Origin: Gracilaria domingensis
Lineage: Eukaryota > Rhodophyta > Florideophyceae > Gracilariales > Gracilariaceae
DNA length: 64,000 nucleotides
Assembly: GCA_022539475.1 (NCBI GenBank)
Contig: VCMS01000006.1
Location: 450,504 to 514,503, forward strand
Direction: 5' to 3'
Positions 1 through 10,198 of this stretch are shown here, piece by piece. Within the stretch, counting starts at the first letter, position 1, and each line of letters begins with the position of its first letter. The translations under genes and the position numbers were made by a program. The notes beneath the pieces were generated by a model, which saw only the letters and a program-made list of their open reading frames with translations, was not told where the DNA came from and searched no databases.

Positions 1-2
1 TC

Positions 3-800
3 GCGGTCGCACTGACGAGAACACCTCGCAGTGTCCTCATCGACGAACCCAGTACGTCCTTGGACCCCGCAACACCGACTCAGCCGTCCGCAGCCCAGTT
101 GAAGCGATACACGCTCAAGCTCCTACAGGCGACGCTTCAGACCGCTCGGACAAAGCTAACACGAGCACAGCAGCGCTACAAGGACGACTTCGATAAGACC
201 GTCCGGTTTCGCCCTACGTTGGCGGAAGGCGAGGAAGTGTACATTGACCGGCCCAATTACAAAAGCACGGAAGAGGACCTAACGGAACAGGAACGAACTC
301 TTCGGAAACTACTGCCGAAAACCATCGGTCCGTTCAAGGTCAAGGCCACAACGGACACTACCGTTACTATGGACGAAGACGGTATCGAACACAGCGTCTC
401 CATCGATCGCGTCACGCGCGCTCCTTCCGCACGGCCTAGGAGTAGCCCCGTTACCACCACACGTACACAGGAGGAACCCGTCGCTGACCCGGAGGGACCA
501 TTTGCAGACGACGTCGTCGAACGCGACGATTTACCGCCACCCGATACGGTTCCTTGCGTCGTGGAACGCGTCGTAGCTCACCGCGATACGCCGGACGGAG
601 TCCAATACGGCGTACGCTGGTACGGCTACACCGCCGAATCGGACACCTACGAACCCCCTTTCAACATCCCTCAGCACTTTGTCGCCCGATACTGGCGTCG
701 CCGAAGTCGTACGACATCGGCAACACCCTTAAGGAAGGGGAGAGAAGAAGACGGAAGTCCGTCGGCTGGACAAAACGCCACCGACTCCCCAAGCACATGA
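3..800 (+). CDS. Ty3-type pol, C-terminal end with chromodomain (partial)
   Basis: The reading frame is open from the window edge to the stop at 798-800. The visible part is the end of an integrase-type polyprotein: a helical segment, a GPF-type region (LLPKTIGPFKVKA), a proline/threonine-rich linker, then a chromodomain (about 180-235 of the visible residues, with YGVRWYGYTAESDTYEP). In chromoviruses this domain guides integration to marked chromatin. The bases are very CG-rich, unlike the Ty3 copy at 8455-15776, so this is a different family. The 5' part (protease, RT, RNase H) lies outside the window. No LTR could be recognised downstream. Assignment to a retroelement pol is secure; the family is not. 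Confidence 0.75.
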   Translation, partial: AVALTRTPRSVLIDEPSTSLDPATPTQPSAAQLKRYTLKLLQATLQTARTKLTRAQQRYKDDFDKTVRFRPTLAEGEEVYIDRPNYKSTEEDLTEQERTLRKLLPKTIGPFKVKATTDTTVTMDEDGIEHSVSIDRVTRAPSARPRSSPVTTTRTQEEPVADPEGPFADDVVERDDLPPPDTVPCVVERVVAHRDTPDGVQYGVRWYGYTAESDTYEPPFNIPQHFVARYWRRRSRTTSATPLRKGREEDGSPSAGQNATDSPST

Positions 801-1025
801 AAGGCGCCAACCGGCACGGATACGGCCACTGACGCGCGATGGTTGGCCAGATATTCGAACTAACCGTACGCTCATTGGCTCACCCGCTTTATTTTTCGAT
901 CTAGTGAAACGCCGCCCTTTCCGATAGCGGCACTTTACGTCAATGGATTCAACCTGACGTACGCAAAGGAAGAACGCGCACAACAACACAAGTTTACTAA
1001 AGGAAATGCACGTCATTGGAACCGT
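801..1025. other. Spacer between convergent retroelement ORFs
   Basis: About 225 bases separate the + strand pol end from the - strand gag-like gene. It holds no ORF of note and I could not recognise an LTR end or polypurine tract in it. Confidence 0.4.
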
Positions 1026-3186
1026 CTACGCACCACTCGGTCCCTTCTTCTGGATGCTCTTCACCGCTGGCAACGTCTTGGATACGCCACGACCACGGCC
1101 TCGCGTACCACCGCGACCACGGCTCCTCCCACGAGGTGTCGGAATGCCCGAACGGTAGACCGACGCAGAGCCACTTCGGGAACTGACCGGCTGGAACGGA
1201 CTGAAAGTACCCGGCCAGGGAGCATTGGGTACCACGACCCTCCTGGACGACTGCGGCTGAATAGGTGTGCTCGCCGCCGGAACGTCACTGGCAGCCACAC
1301 CTGACGCACCCGCACCGGTACCTTGCCCCACCGGGGCAGGCACGCTAGGAGCTTGGGTTCAGAGTGACCCCGTCAAACATGGACGCACCCGCCCGTCTCA
1401 GGTTCTGAACGATCTGGTTGACCTGATTCTCCACCATGCCCTGAACGTGCAACCCGTGATAGGACTCACGGACCAACTCGTCCAACGTGGGAGCCTGCGT
1501 CTCCATAACCTGTCCGTCTGGTGCAGTACCCTCCCCGAAACCGGCCAGCATACTCTGCTCGTACGAACTGAGAACGCGCAGGCTGTGTTCTCGAAGATAA
1601 CCGAGTAGGTCCAGCATGCCCTGAGCCTGCTCGCGCAGAAACGCTTTGGAGTTCGCCGCGCGACGCACTTCAGTACGGGCAGCCGTTAGGGCGCTCGTCA
1701 CGTCAGTCGGCTCCGGAATCCCACGCGGAACGCATACAGCCCGCAAGGCATTGAGCAACGTCCGGAGGCGCTCGCCAGAGACTTCGACACCTATTGCGTC
1801 CAATTGGCGGCCTGGGAGCCCGACCTGGACCTCTCGTTCCGTAGGCACAGGTACCTCCACGACCTCCGGATCAGGCTCCGGCTCGGCCGCGAAGGATAAC
1901 TGAGGCAGACCGGTTTGGAACCCGCTCTCACGCCTCGGCACCGGAGGAGCGGCTTCGAAGTCTTCCTCCATGTACCCATGCGGGAAGTAGTTCGGCCCAT
2001 CCGTGAATGGCCAAGGCGGGAGTTGCCCCGTTGGCAACAGCACTCGGTTGATCGGCATCGCGCACCTACCGGATGCGGGCATCGTAGGGAACGAGTCCTC
2101 AAAGTAGTCGTACCGGAGGAATCCCGGTGTCTGCGACCAGTCCGTCTCCAAAGAGTACTGAAGGAGCTTCTCACCGACCGCAGGAGAATAAGAGGTCCGC
2201 CGCAGGATGTTCTGCAGCCCCATTTCGGCCAAGAAGCATACTAATTTGTACGGGAGAGGGAACAACCGTCCGTACTGCGGCGAACCGTCCGTGTTGTACA
2301 GACGCTGATCGCCCGCACTGGTGAAGACTTCCACAGCGTCGCTGGCCGCCTGGAAGAACGCCATGAAAGCGAAAACTGCCCACTCGGCGTACAGGACCTG
2401 CAAGACCGCACGGCTCAAGGCTCCTTGGGACATCAGTTCCCGCGAATGGTACGCCACCACGGACGGCGTCGGCACGGAAAGGTTGCGTTCGACCTCCACA
2501 GACTTCCACGCCTCGGTCATACTGTAGTACACCGCCGTACGGTCGTCCTTCGCAACGTCGAAGTACTCGACGTTATGCCAGGAGTAGAAGAAACGGTGTG
2601 ATCCGCGAATGCGAGCTTCCGTTTCGGCGTTGCTTCCCCAATGTTCGCGGTCTAACCAGTACAGCTGGTCGTACGGCGGTTCGAACATCACCAACGGGAG
2701 AGGATTGCCGTTCTCGGGCGGAAAGTTCGCGTCGGAATCGAGCCGGTGCGTCAGGCTCTGGAGTCGGCGTTGATACTCGCGCTCTTCGGGGCATCTTAAG
2801 TACGGCATGTCGGCTATTCCGAACGTTTTTTCGTCCGCACGGCCGACGATTCCAGGAAGGTGATTCCAGCGTGCGTGCCAAGCTTCCATTCGCGTACGCT
2901 TCGGATTACGGTTCGCCACCTCACGTAATGGGAGCGAAACCCGAATGGCTGCGAAGCGACGCGCATCGAAGTACTCCGCATTGTCCTGAATGTACTAGTT
3001 GACCGTTATCCGAACCTGCTTCGACCGACGCGGAGCCTGGTTCATACGACGGCTGCGATGGTCGAAGTGTTGGCCAGGAAGCGGCATAGACCGAGACGGG
3101 CCGCCGCCACCAGACGCATTCGGTTGACTCGGATTACTAGCCATCGCAGGCGTCTGGGCGCACGACTGGCTCGATTGCAAACCCAT
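1026..3186 (-). pseudogene. Gag-like structural protein of a GC-rich retroelement, broken
   Basis: A - strand gene can be followed from an ATG at 3186 to 1026. It starts with a serine/glutamine-rich head and hits an in-frame TAG at 2995-2997. The same frame then stays open from there to the stop at 1345. The large central part is acidic and tryptophan/tyrosine-rich. After about 1350 the sense continues in another frame as a proline-rich tail ending in an RG-repeat stretch (RGRSRGRGGTRGRGRG), as in nucleic-acid-binding gag tails. No zinc knuckle, protease or polymerase motif is seen. I infer gag from layout and the RG tail; it could be another structural protein. Its CG-rich base use matches the pol fragment at 3-800, which lies on the opposite strand. 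Confidence 0.5.
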
Positions 3187-3235
3187 CGGGGGCAACGGAC
3201 GACACGTGGAAGGGAGCTCTTATAGCCGCGAGGTA

Positions 3236-3760
3236 CGTCGGTGTTCCCGGAACGCTAGTTTAGGCGCCTGTTCCGCTAGACTTTGCACCTGGTCCGCTAG
3301 TTAATTATTTGAAAAATTCCCTGTATCTCCTATTACAAAACAGCTAGATGCTGCTCCTGTTCCTCTAGATTTTTTGTGAAAATTTTACCTGCAGCTATTA
3401 CAACTGTGCTAGTGGGCGCGCGGAGGATAAACTAGGCTGTATTACATCTGTGCTAGTTGGCGCGTGCATGGAGAACTACTATGTATTACATCTTTGCTAG
3501 TTCATCTATGGATGCTATCCTGGCCACTATTACATCTCCGATAGTTTAGAAATGCAGTTTTAACTGCCTCGTTTTCCTTTCTTGCGAGTTTAGCCCCTAG
3601 TTTCTACAACCATAGCCCGTAGTTCAGACTCGTGCGCTTTTCCATTCTCGCTAGTTTACGCCCTTTTCTGCAGTGAATCGTGCTCTTTACTAATGGTTCA
3701 TATGCGCCTATTCTATATACTATTTCTATCCTAATTTACGCTCGCACATCGCACTCGTAG
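3236..3760. repeat. E1 left end with subterminal GCTAGTT repeats
   Basis: After the terminal CGTCGGTGTTC the region repeats short blocks: GCTAGTTTAGGC, CCGCTAGACTTT, CCGCTAGTTAATT. Three longer near-repeats then have the form TATTACATCTGTGCTAGTT (about 3397-3510), followed by scattered CTAGTTT words to about 3655. Dispersed short subterminal motifs of this kind are transposase-binding sites in CACTA-type elements; that role is inferred here. Confidence 0.6.
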
Positions 3761-3817
3761 CATCTCATACCCTTCCCAGCACCTGCAGGGTGTGTGCAAC
3801 GGTATACGCTTATACAA

Positions 3818-3885
3818 AGTACTCTGGGCTGCACGGCTTGTCGCTACTCGTAGGAGTGGCGACAAGCCGTGCCTTCCAGAGTACT
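3818..3885. repeat. Long hairpin in the E1 5' region
   Basis: Two arms of about 32 bases are inverted around GTAG (left arm begins AGTACTCTGG, right arm ends CCAGAGTACT). There are only a few mismatches. Confidence 0.8.
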
Positions 3886-4060
3886 CTGAAACAATACACT
3901 GGATGACACAACTCTTCGCGACGCGCATGACTCGCAACCGCCACCATGCAAACCAAGGCAACAGACTTCACATCAAACATCAACACAGAACCAAAACAGA
4001 ACAGAGAGAAAAAGCTTCGTCAGATACTTGTCATCAGCCAAAACCTCAAAAACAGTTAGC

Positions 4061-4540
4061 ACTTACCCGTACAACCACGCCAAGCCACCATCTAGACTTC
4101 TGTACGCAATAGTGACAACAACATAAACACCAGTCAGCAATTCCATACCTCAGGCAGCGCGCAACAAAACATCAGCTTCACGCACCCTCTTCTCCCGCAC
4201 CACTCCAGATCCTTATGAACCCAAACCAAAGCAAAGGAAGAAAAACTTATTTAGTACGCATCTCGCCGCCAACAGGAAAAAGATGCGGAAGAATACAACA
4301 CTTACCCGTGCAACCACGCCAAGCCACCATCTAGACTTCTGTACGCAGTAGTGACAACAACATAAACACCAGTCACCAATCCCATACCTCAGGCAGCGCG
4401 CAACAAAACATCAGCTTCACGCACCCTCTTTCCCCGCACCACTCCAGATCCTTATGAACCGAAACCAAAGCAAAGGAAGAAAAACTTAGTTAGTCTCACC
4501 GCCAACAAGAAAACGATACGGAAGAATAGTAGAGGCATCA
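4061..4540. repeat. Two tandem copies of a 239-base unit
   Basis: The unit beginning ACTTACCCGT(A/G)CAACCACGCC at 4061 recurs at 4300 with few differences. The remaining stretch 4541-5407 holds no recognisable gene. It should contain the transposase promoter, which I could not pinpoint. Confidence 0.8.
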
Positions 4541-5407
4541 TGCGGCACATTTTCGCACTGAACAAAGTAGTCATACTGCCAAGGAGAATGACTACCTCGT
4601 TGAGGGAGAAAACGTGTCGGAGGACACATACTATGCTCGCAGCCCGAGTCTGCTGAAATGTATAGCAAAAGGAAAACCAGAAACTCCAGTTGTTAGTCAC
4701 TACGTGGAGTGAAGAACATCTGGTGAGACAACACTATTCTCCCAAAACAAATCTGCCAAACCTGTACAAAAGAAAGCAGAAATCCCTGCAGTTAGTGACT
4801 CACTCGTTATAGAAAGCAACAAAAGTTCTTTACTCACCTCTCTTCAATTACCCAAAACTCTAACAAACCAAATACTTAAACTCTCTGCACCATCAGAAAG
4901 ACAAAATCAACGTCAGTCATCACAAACCAAGTCAACACGATGCTCGAACAGGTCGTAGCACTTACCATGTACATCCCACCCAGCCTCACTTCGACCTCGC
5001 CCCACATTCCCAAAAACATCACGCATGAACAACCCCTGCGCACGATCGGAAACGAACCCTCGGGCGGAGGAACCCCAGAAGGGCGACGAGACAGTGACGC
5101 AGGGCAACCGCTCAAATGGACAGCCGCTGTCGATCTCCCGTCGTCCTCTATTATCTGTATACCTGTTGAATAAAATTTTTAAACCTTTCGAACAGCCCTG
5201 TTTTTGAGTTTGAACGCACAGCATCGTGGTTACCTTTCCACCGCATGCTCCATGCACCCCGCACTGGCGCACGCAATAATTCCCCCCAACTGCCTCTCCG
5301 TTTCTCACCCTTCACTTTCTCTTTCACTAACTCGGCAACAAACTTCTCCTTTCTCCTTGACGAGCTGCTCCCTTCCTTTTCCTCTTTTCTTCCAAGCGAG
5401 CCAGGCC

Positions 5408-8160
5408 ATGACTTACCGATGCCGCGCCCCAGGGTGCCCTTACAGGGCAAGGGACATTCTGCCTCTGCGTCAGCACATCGCCAACTGCCCCCAACGACGA
5501 CTTTCACAGAGACGGCAAGCCCCCTCACCCCAACCAGAAGTACGACGCTCCAAGCGTCAGGAAGCCACCGATATCCCCCTGCCTCCATCATCACCGTCTC
5601 TTTCAGACTCTCGTACCGAAGATGCGCCTCTTTTCATCCCGTACACCGCTATCGAAGCTCATCCCGAAACCGCTCCCAACATACCCGTTCCCCACACGGA
5701 TTCCCAGCCTCCTGGCTCACTATCACCACCACGTTTGGCATCTTCCCCCTCTACGCCTCCAACCAAAAGCTCGTTGCAAGAGCTACACATGGACCATCTC
5801 TTGGTCTATCTTACCTCCGTTGCGTCGAACCTAGGCCATAGGGCTGCGGACGAGCTCATATCCCTTCTTCGTAATCCTCGTTCCTCCCAAGAGAGGTTCA
5901 ATGAAACAATCCCTTCCTCCAAGCGTTGTACGGAGCTGAAGCACTCCATATTTCAACGATATGCCACTGCAGACGGGTTTAAGAAGCGCTTCGTTACCAC
6001 CTCTGACGGTAAGTTCCGAGCCAAACTCTACTCCAAGGACCCATTGAACGTCTTGTTGCAACAACTCAGACTGGCTAACTCTGAGAACACTTTCTTCCAG
6101 CCAACTCAGGTCGGGCGCTTCCCGCATGGCACCCTTTCACACCCCATGACCGCCCGCCTCGCAAGAGACGTATAACGCCATCTTAGCTCTCATGTCATGG
6201 CCTCCTCCGATGTTGAGCACGTGTGGTATAGAATCCAAGATAGCGGAATTAAGTCATTTGTTGGTCTACTACAGCTTTACACTGATAAATCTTCTACCTC
6301 TCTGAAGCAATCTTCCGTTACCTCCTATTCCCTTCACTTAACCCTACTCAACCTCTCAGATACACTCCGTCAGAAGTGCATCTCCGAGGACTTGACTATT
6401 GTTGCCTACATACCAACAGAACTAGAGGAGGTACGAAGCGAATCGTCGTTTGATGGCATGCTTTCTGTGCCTTCGGCTTCCCTTCGAGAAGCAAGAATGC
6501 AAGTTCTACACCAGTCTCTGCAGCTTACTCTGAAGCCTCTACTCCAGCTCTGGAAGTCTGGAATACCGTTCACATCGGCCGATGAAACAAGGCGTGTCTG
6601 CCATCCTTGCAAGTTATTGCGCTGATATCCCAGAGGCCAAGAATATACTCTCTGTCTCACATGGCACCCTCACTAAACGTCCATGCCATCTTTGTTTGAT
6701 ACCAAGAGAAAAACTTCAAAATCCAATCCCCAGTGGAGCAGCAGACCGCAGCTTGACCCACACAAAGGATGTTCGAGCAGCATATTCATCTCTTCTTACC
6801 AAGTCCGAACAGGATGCCCAGAACCGCCGTCCTCGGCAATCGAGAGAAGGAAAGCTCCAGGCCCAAGTTCAATTGCAGTCACAGTCGCTTTCGCACGTTA
6901 ATTCCTTTCTAAAAGTGTATCCCACTCTGAATTGGATACCAAGCCTTTCAACGTACAGTCTGTTCTCTTTGGAACCCCTGCACAACCTTCATCTCGGCGT
7001 TTCCAAGCTTTTGAAAATAGCGGCCATGGAGCGACTACAGTCAGAGTCGCTGTATACCACTGCTGTATCAGGTTCCCCTCGAAATTTTAAGAGCATTCGC
7101 ACCCTTGTCCTCAACCATTCCAACTCTATACTTGCAGCTATCCAGAGGGACGCCCCTGCACCGGGGCTTACCATCGATTTTTCAACAAAAGAGAAGGGAA
7201 AGTCTCTAAACGGCATATTCACAAAAGATGGTCTAAGAGGTATGCCTGAAGCGAAGGACTACAAAGCTTTAGATATGGTCTTCCCTTTTATTGGGGCCTT
7301 TTTTGACACATGTTGCGGGGAAGCTGAGGAAGCACCCATTACAACCGTGTTCACCAAGTATTTAGATCTCCTGGCTACTATCTTTCGTTACAATAGGCCA
7401 CAAGAATGGACTTTTCTCGCTCTTGATACATTGCAAAAGGACATCACGTCTTTCAAGCAGCATGCCTCAAAATTTCTGGGAGCGTTCCATCCATCTGGGC
7501 TTGGAACACTCAAATTTCATCTATTAGACCATATTGTGGATGACATACGTCGTCTTAGTAGTATCAAGTACTATGATGCTAGAGTATATGAACACGCTCA
7601 TTTGCTTTTCAAAAGAAACTATCGGAAGACTTCCCGTCGAACCGCCTCAGCGGTGGCAGAGACAATTCAATCCATTGAACATCGAGAACGACAGAAGCAG
7701 TGGAGAGAAGGATTCCACGCACGCCAGAACATTTCATCTCGAATCATGCCACCAAAGACATTGCCCAGAATGTCCAGAGATGGGATCAATATCGAGCTCG
7801 AGGATATCATTGAATGCGAATCTATATTATCATCAGCGTCAGACACGTTCGACTTCGTTCTATCCAACGTCATTGCAAAACGGTTCTGCTCAGAAAAAGT
7901 AACCGTACTATCTCAAATCGGAGAGACAGGAATCACACCGTTCGTGAATCTTACAAAAGAAGTGCTCTCAGAAAAACATGGAGAATACGTCATGAAAGAT
8001 ATCACCCTCTCCTTTTTGAAGTCCACTTTTATACTTGGAGCCGTACCTCCAACTCTCCAAGACTACGAAGAAGTAACAAACAACATCACCTTGACAGAGC
8101 AGAATTTCAGAATGGAGCAGCGGGTTTTTGCGTGCCCAGCATTCGGGCCCTCGCGAACTC
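5408..8160 (+). pseudogene. E1 transposase, Plavaka/Tnp2-like, 5' part up to the E2 insertion
   Basis: From the ATG at 5408 the protein opens with a C2H2-type finger (CRAPGCPYRARD then H and C), a proline/serine-rich linker, and a transposase body. Landmarks recalling Plavaka/CACTA transposases are a YSLHLTLLNLSDTLRQK stretch followed by IVAYIPT, LASYCADIPEAK, a CHLC pair, EPLHNLHLGVSKLLK, and GTLKFHLLDHIVDDIRRL near the C-terminal third. The gene is dead: in-frame TAA at 6173-6175, a 5-base deletion near 6600 that shifts frame, and interruption by E2 after codon ACT. The C-terminus resumes at 29513. The exact DDE residues cannot be assigned by eye. The family call is inferred from motif order, not from a search. 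Confidence 0.7.
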
Positions 8161-8454
8161 CGTCTGTCTCTTGCAGATGCTAGTTTTTGGCGAGGGTCGT
8201 CCAGAAATTGGCAAGGGTCGTCCAGTAAATTTTTTGAAAAAATATCGAGATCAATTATTTCAAAATTTGCAGATAATTGCTTGGGTCGTCCAGAATCGCT
8301 GTGCAGTAAATACTGGTGGGCTTTCCACTCGTGCTAGTTCTTTAGTCGAGGGCTACCTGAACTGTATTTCGCGAAGTCTAGGTTCAGTTTCCATTAAGGT
8401 GCACATTACACGATACCTTCTGCGGAATGATACCCTGCAACGCATGGAATACTA
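8161..8454. repeat. E2 left terminal region
   Basis: It contains GCTAGTTTTTGGCG near the end, three copies of GGGTCGTCCAG, an A/T-rich core, and CACTCGTGCTAGTT about 165 bases in. The same 290 bases recur almost unchanged at 63710-64000 (E4). The Ty3 insertion separates it from its continuation at 15782. Confidence 0.75.
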
Positions 8455-8971
8455 TGTTAGGATTTCGTTAATTCTGGTCATGTTTTTATTTGAATTTGTT
8501 ATATTGCTACGCTTTTAGTTAGTCATTTAATGTTTTGATGCTTTCTTTGAATTCCCCGTGATCTAGCGATCCGATTTGATACCCTAATGATCCTCAGAGT
8601 CTTTGTTTAACATTAGTTGTCATAATGTTACCAAGACATGTCACGTGTGATGTCTGCCTCGTCAGTTGACGTCATGACTGACTTCATAGTTTCGGTGCCT
8701 TGCTGGAACTTCTACAAATGGACACGTTGCAGGAACTTCTAGAAGCTTCTAGAAGACTCCACTGTCGATTTCTACGCACAGTTTCTACACTAATTCCGAC
8801 GCAAGGGCCAGTACTCATAGACACATTAGTTTGAGGGATATTCTAGAAAGCTGCGTTAGCGACCTTATTTTCGAAGGTCCGATTCTCCATATAAACCCTG
8901 GTCGACTGCCCGAACTCTCCTCGGCAGTCACCATCGTTCACGTTCTCAACCTCAGACCCAGTGTTCTAACA
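8455..8971 (+). repeat. 5' LTR of the Ty3 element
   Basis: It starts TGTTAGGATTTCG and ends TCTAACA. It matches 15260-15776 except for three visible substitutions. Confidence 0.95.
8642..8895 (+). promoter_or_regulatory. LTR promoter with E-box, CRE, heat-shock-type element and TATA
   Basis: Seen in order: CACGTG (8642-8647), the palindrome TGACGTCA (8667-8674), four alternating half sites TTCTAGAAGCTTCTAGAA (8737-8754) that match the heat shock element pattern, a further TTCTAGAA near 8845, and CATATAAA (8888-8895) as a TATA box. The same sites recur in the 3' LTR (heat-shock-type element at 15542-15559). Binding by bZIP, bHLH or HSF proteins is inferred from motif knowledge only. Confidence 0.6.
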
Positions 8972-8972
8972 T

Positions 8973-8985
8973 TGGTAGCATCGCA
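8973..8985 (+). other. Primer binding site of the Ty3 element
   Basis: TGGTAGCATCGCA begins one base after the LTR end, as expected for a sequence complementary to a tRNA 3' end (CCA). The tRNA identity is not determined. Confidence 0.6.
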
Positions 8986-8986
8986 A

Positions 8987-9128
8987 GTAAGTATTGCGCT
9001 CATTTGAAACTGAGTGACCATCCAGCCCTAGTGGATTTTGCTATACAAAATTCCCTAGGTTTGGATGAGCCACAGACGTCCAGCTCTATACTGACTGTTG
9101 ATTTCTGACCCAATTTGGGTGTTTCCAG
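8987..9128 (+). other. Predicted intron whose removal creates a start codon
   Basis: A strong donor GTAAGT (8987-8992) and an acceptor GTTTCCAG (ends 9128) bound 142 bases. Joining A at 8986 to TG at 9129-9130 makes an ATG in frame with the downstream zinc-finger ORF, which has no ATG of its own anywhere. Confidence 0.65.
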
Positions 9129-9751
9129 TGAGCTCAATACGCCAATCCCAAGTACCGCCGTCATCGCCGTCGTTCTATACGAACACGGAAATATCCACCG
9201 AACCGCCGTCATCGCCGCCACCGCCGCCACCCCCTGTCAACACCACCGAAACCCCTGTTTCCGCTGCCGTGTCCACCTTGGAACCGAGTACACCACCTTC
9301 ATACACACCGTCACCACCGTCGTCACCAGCTCGTCAACAACCCGATCCTGTTGACAGCAATCCGATTTCAAAGAACCGATCGGTTACCGAGGCTACCGAG
9401 GGTACTCCACGTCATCTGCTCCGCATAGACGACGCCGCTAATATCCATATCCTTCGCGTGGCCACCGATCGAATCAAGCGACGGCGTGTACGTAACCTTC
9501 GACGTCGTTTGAAGACCCCCAGGTGTGACGACTGTGAACTCCGTTTCAATAGCCGAGTGCAACTTCGCGAACATTTGTCTGGTAGCCGACACCGCAACAA
9601 GCTCCAGAACAAGCGCTCCCCACCGGGCTGCTACGAATGTGGTATACTCTCGTTCAATAATTGGAAGCATTACGAGGATCACCGAGGTGGACGCAAGCAC
9701 CAAGCAGCTGTCAACAAGGAAAACCGACGTCAACAGCGTTATTTCAAGTAA
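9129..9751 (+). CDS. Zinc-finger protein encoded upstream of gag (Ty3 ORF1)
   Basis: After splicing, the predicted protein is about 207 residues. The first half is proline/serine/threonine-rich, with a run of seven prolines. A basic stretch (RIKRRRVRNLRRRLK) follows, then two C2H2 fingers of the widely spaced RNA-binding (U1/JAZ-like) type: CDDCELRFNSRVQLREH ending in RH, and CYECGILSFNNWKHYEDH ending in KH. I infer nucleic-acid binding, perhaps of element RNA or as a regulator. An ORF at this position is not part of the standard Ty3 plan. No ATG exists in the unspliced frame, so the gene depends on the intron at 8987-9128. Confidence 0.65.
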
Positions 9752-9980
9752 ATTATAACGTAAACACCTTGTGCTGACAAAAGTTTCCAAGAATCGGTTG
9801 TTCTACCCTTTAAGCTACCGTTTGTGGTTGTGTTCCAGTTTCCGCTACGTTCGTATTACTTAGCATTGTCAAGGGAGAAGTCGCCGTACAGGGCTTACTA
9901 TCTTCCCAGTCGCTTGACGCTTTGTAATTGAACTGAAGAAACCTTAATTGAACCACTCCGGCTGCAATTGCAACTTACAG

Positions 9981-10050
9981 CGAAGGGAATCGAACCTAGA
10001 ACCTCTGAAATTGCACCGGCGCCGCCTACCCACTAGGCCAGGCGCGCGGC
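9981..10050 (-). other. tRNA-like (Pol III promoter-like) remnant
   Basis: On the - strand there is TGGCCTAGTGG (A-box-like) and, 44 bases on, GGTTCGATTCC (B-box consensus), the normal tRNA spacing. A perfect D-stem (GCCT/AGGC) is present. The anticodon, T and acceptor stems do not pair well, so it is a decayed tRNA or SINE head rather than a working tRNA gene. It lies in the 450-base gap between ORF1 and gag, where nothing else is seen. Confidence 0.4.
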
Positions 10051-10198
10051 ACTGCTTGTCTGCAACCTGCAAATTGCAATTTTTTAAAAGTCCCAGCGCG
10101 AGGCTTGATTTGCACTTTTCGAAAAATTAGACAATTTATTTGGGCAACCCTCCGATTTGAGCTAATTTCAAAGGTTCTCCGTTCGCGCAGCTTATACC

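Noticed and set aside
5245-5841. Second + strand frame over the E1 transposase start (198 codons)
   Set aside because: It overlaps the transposase finger and linker, has no domain, and is not matched in E2.
9981-10050. Functional tRNA gene
   Set aside because: Anticodon, T and acceptor stems do not pair; only A/B boxes and D-stem remain.
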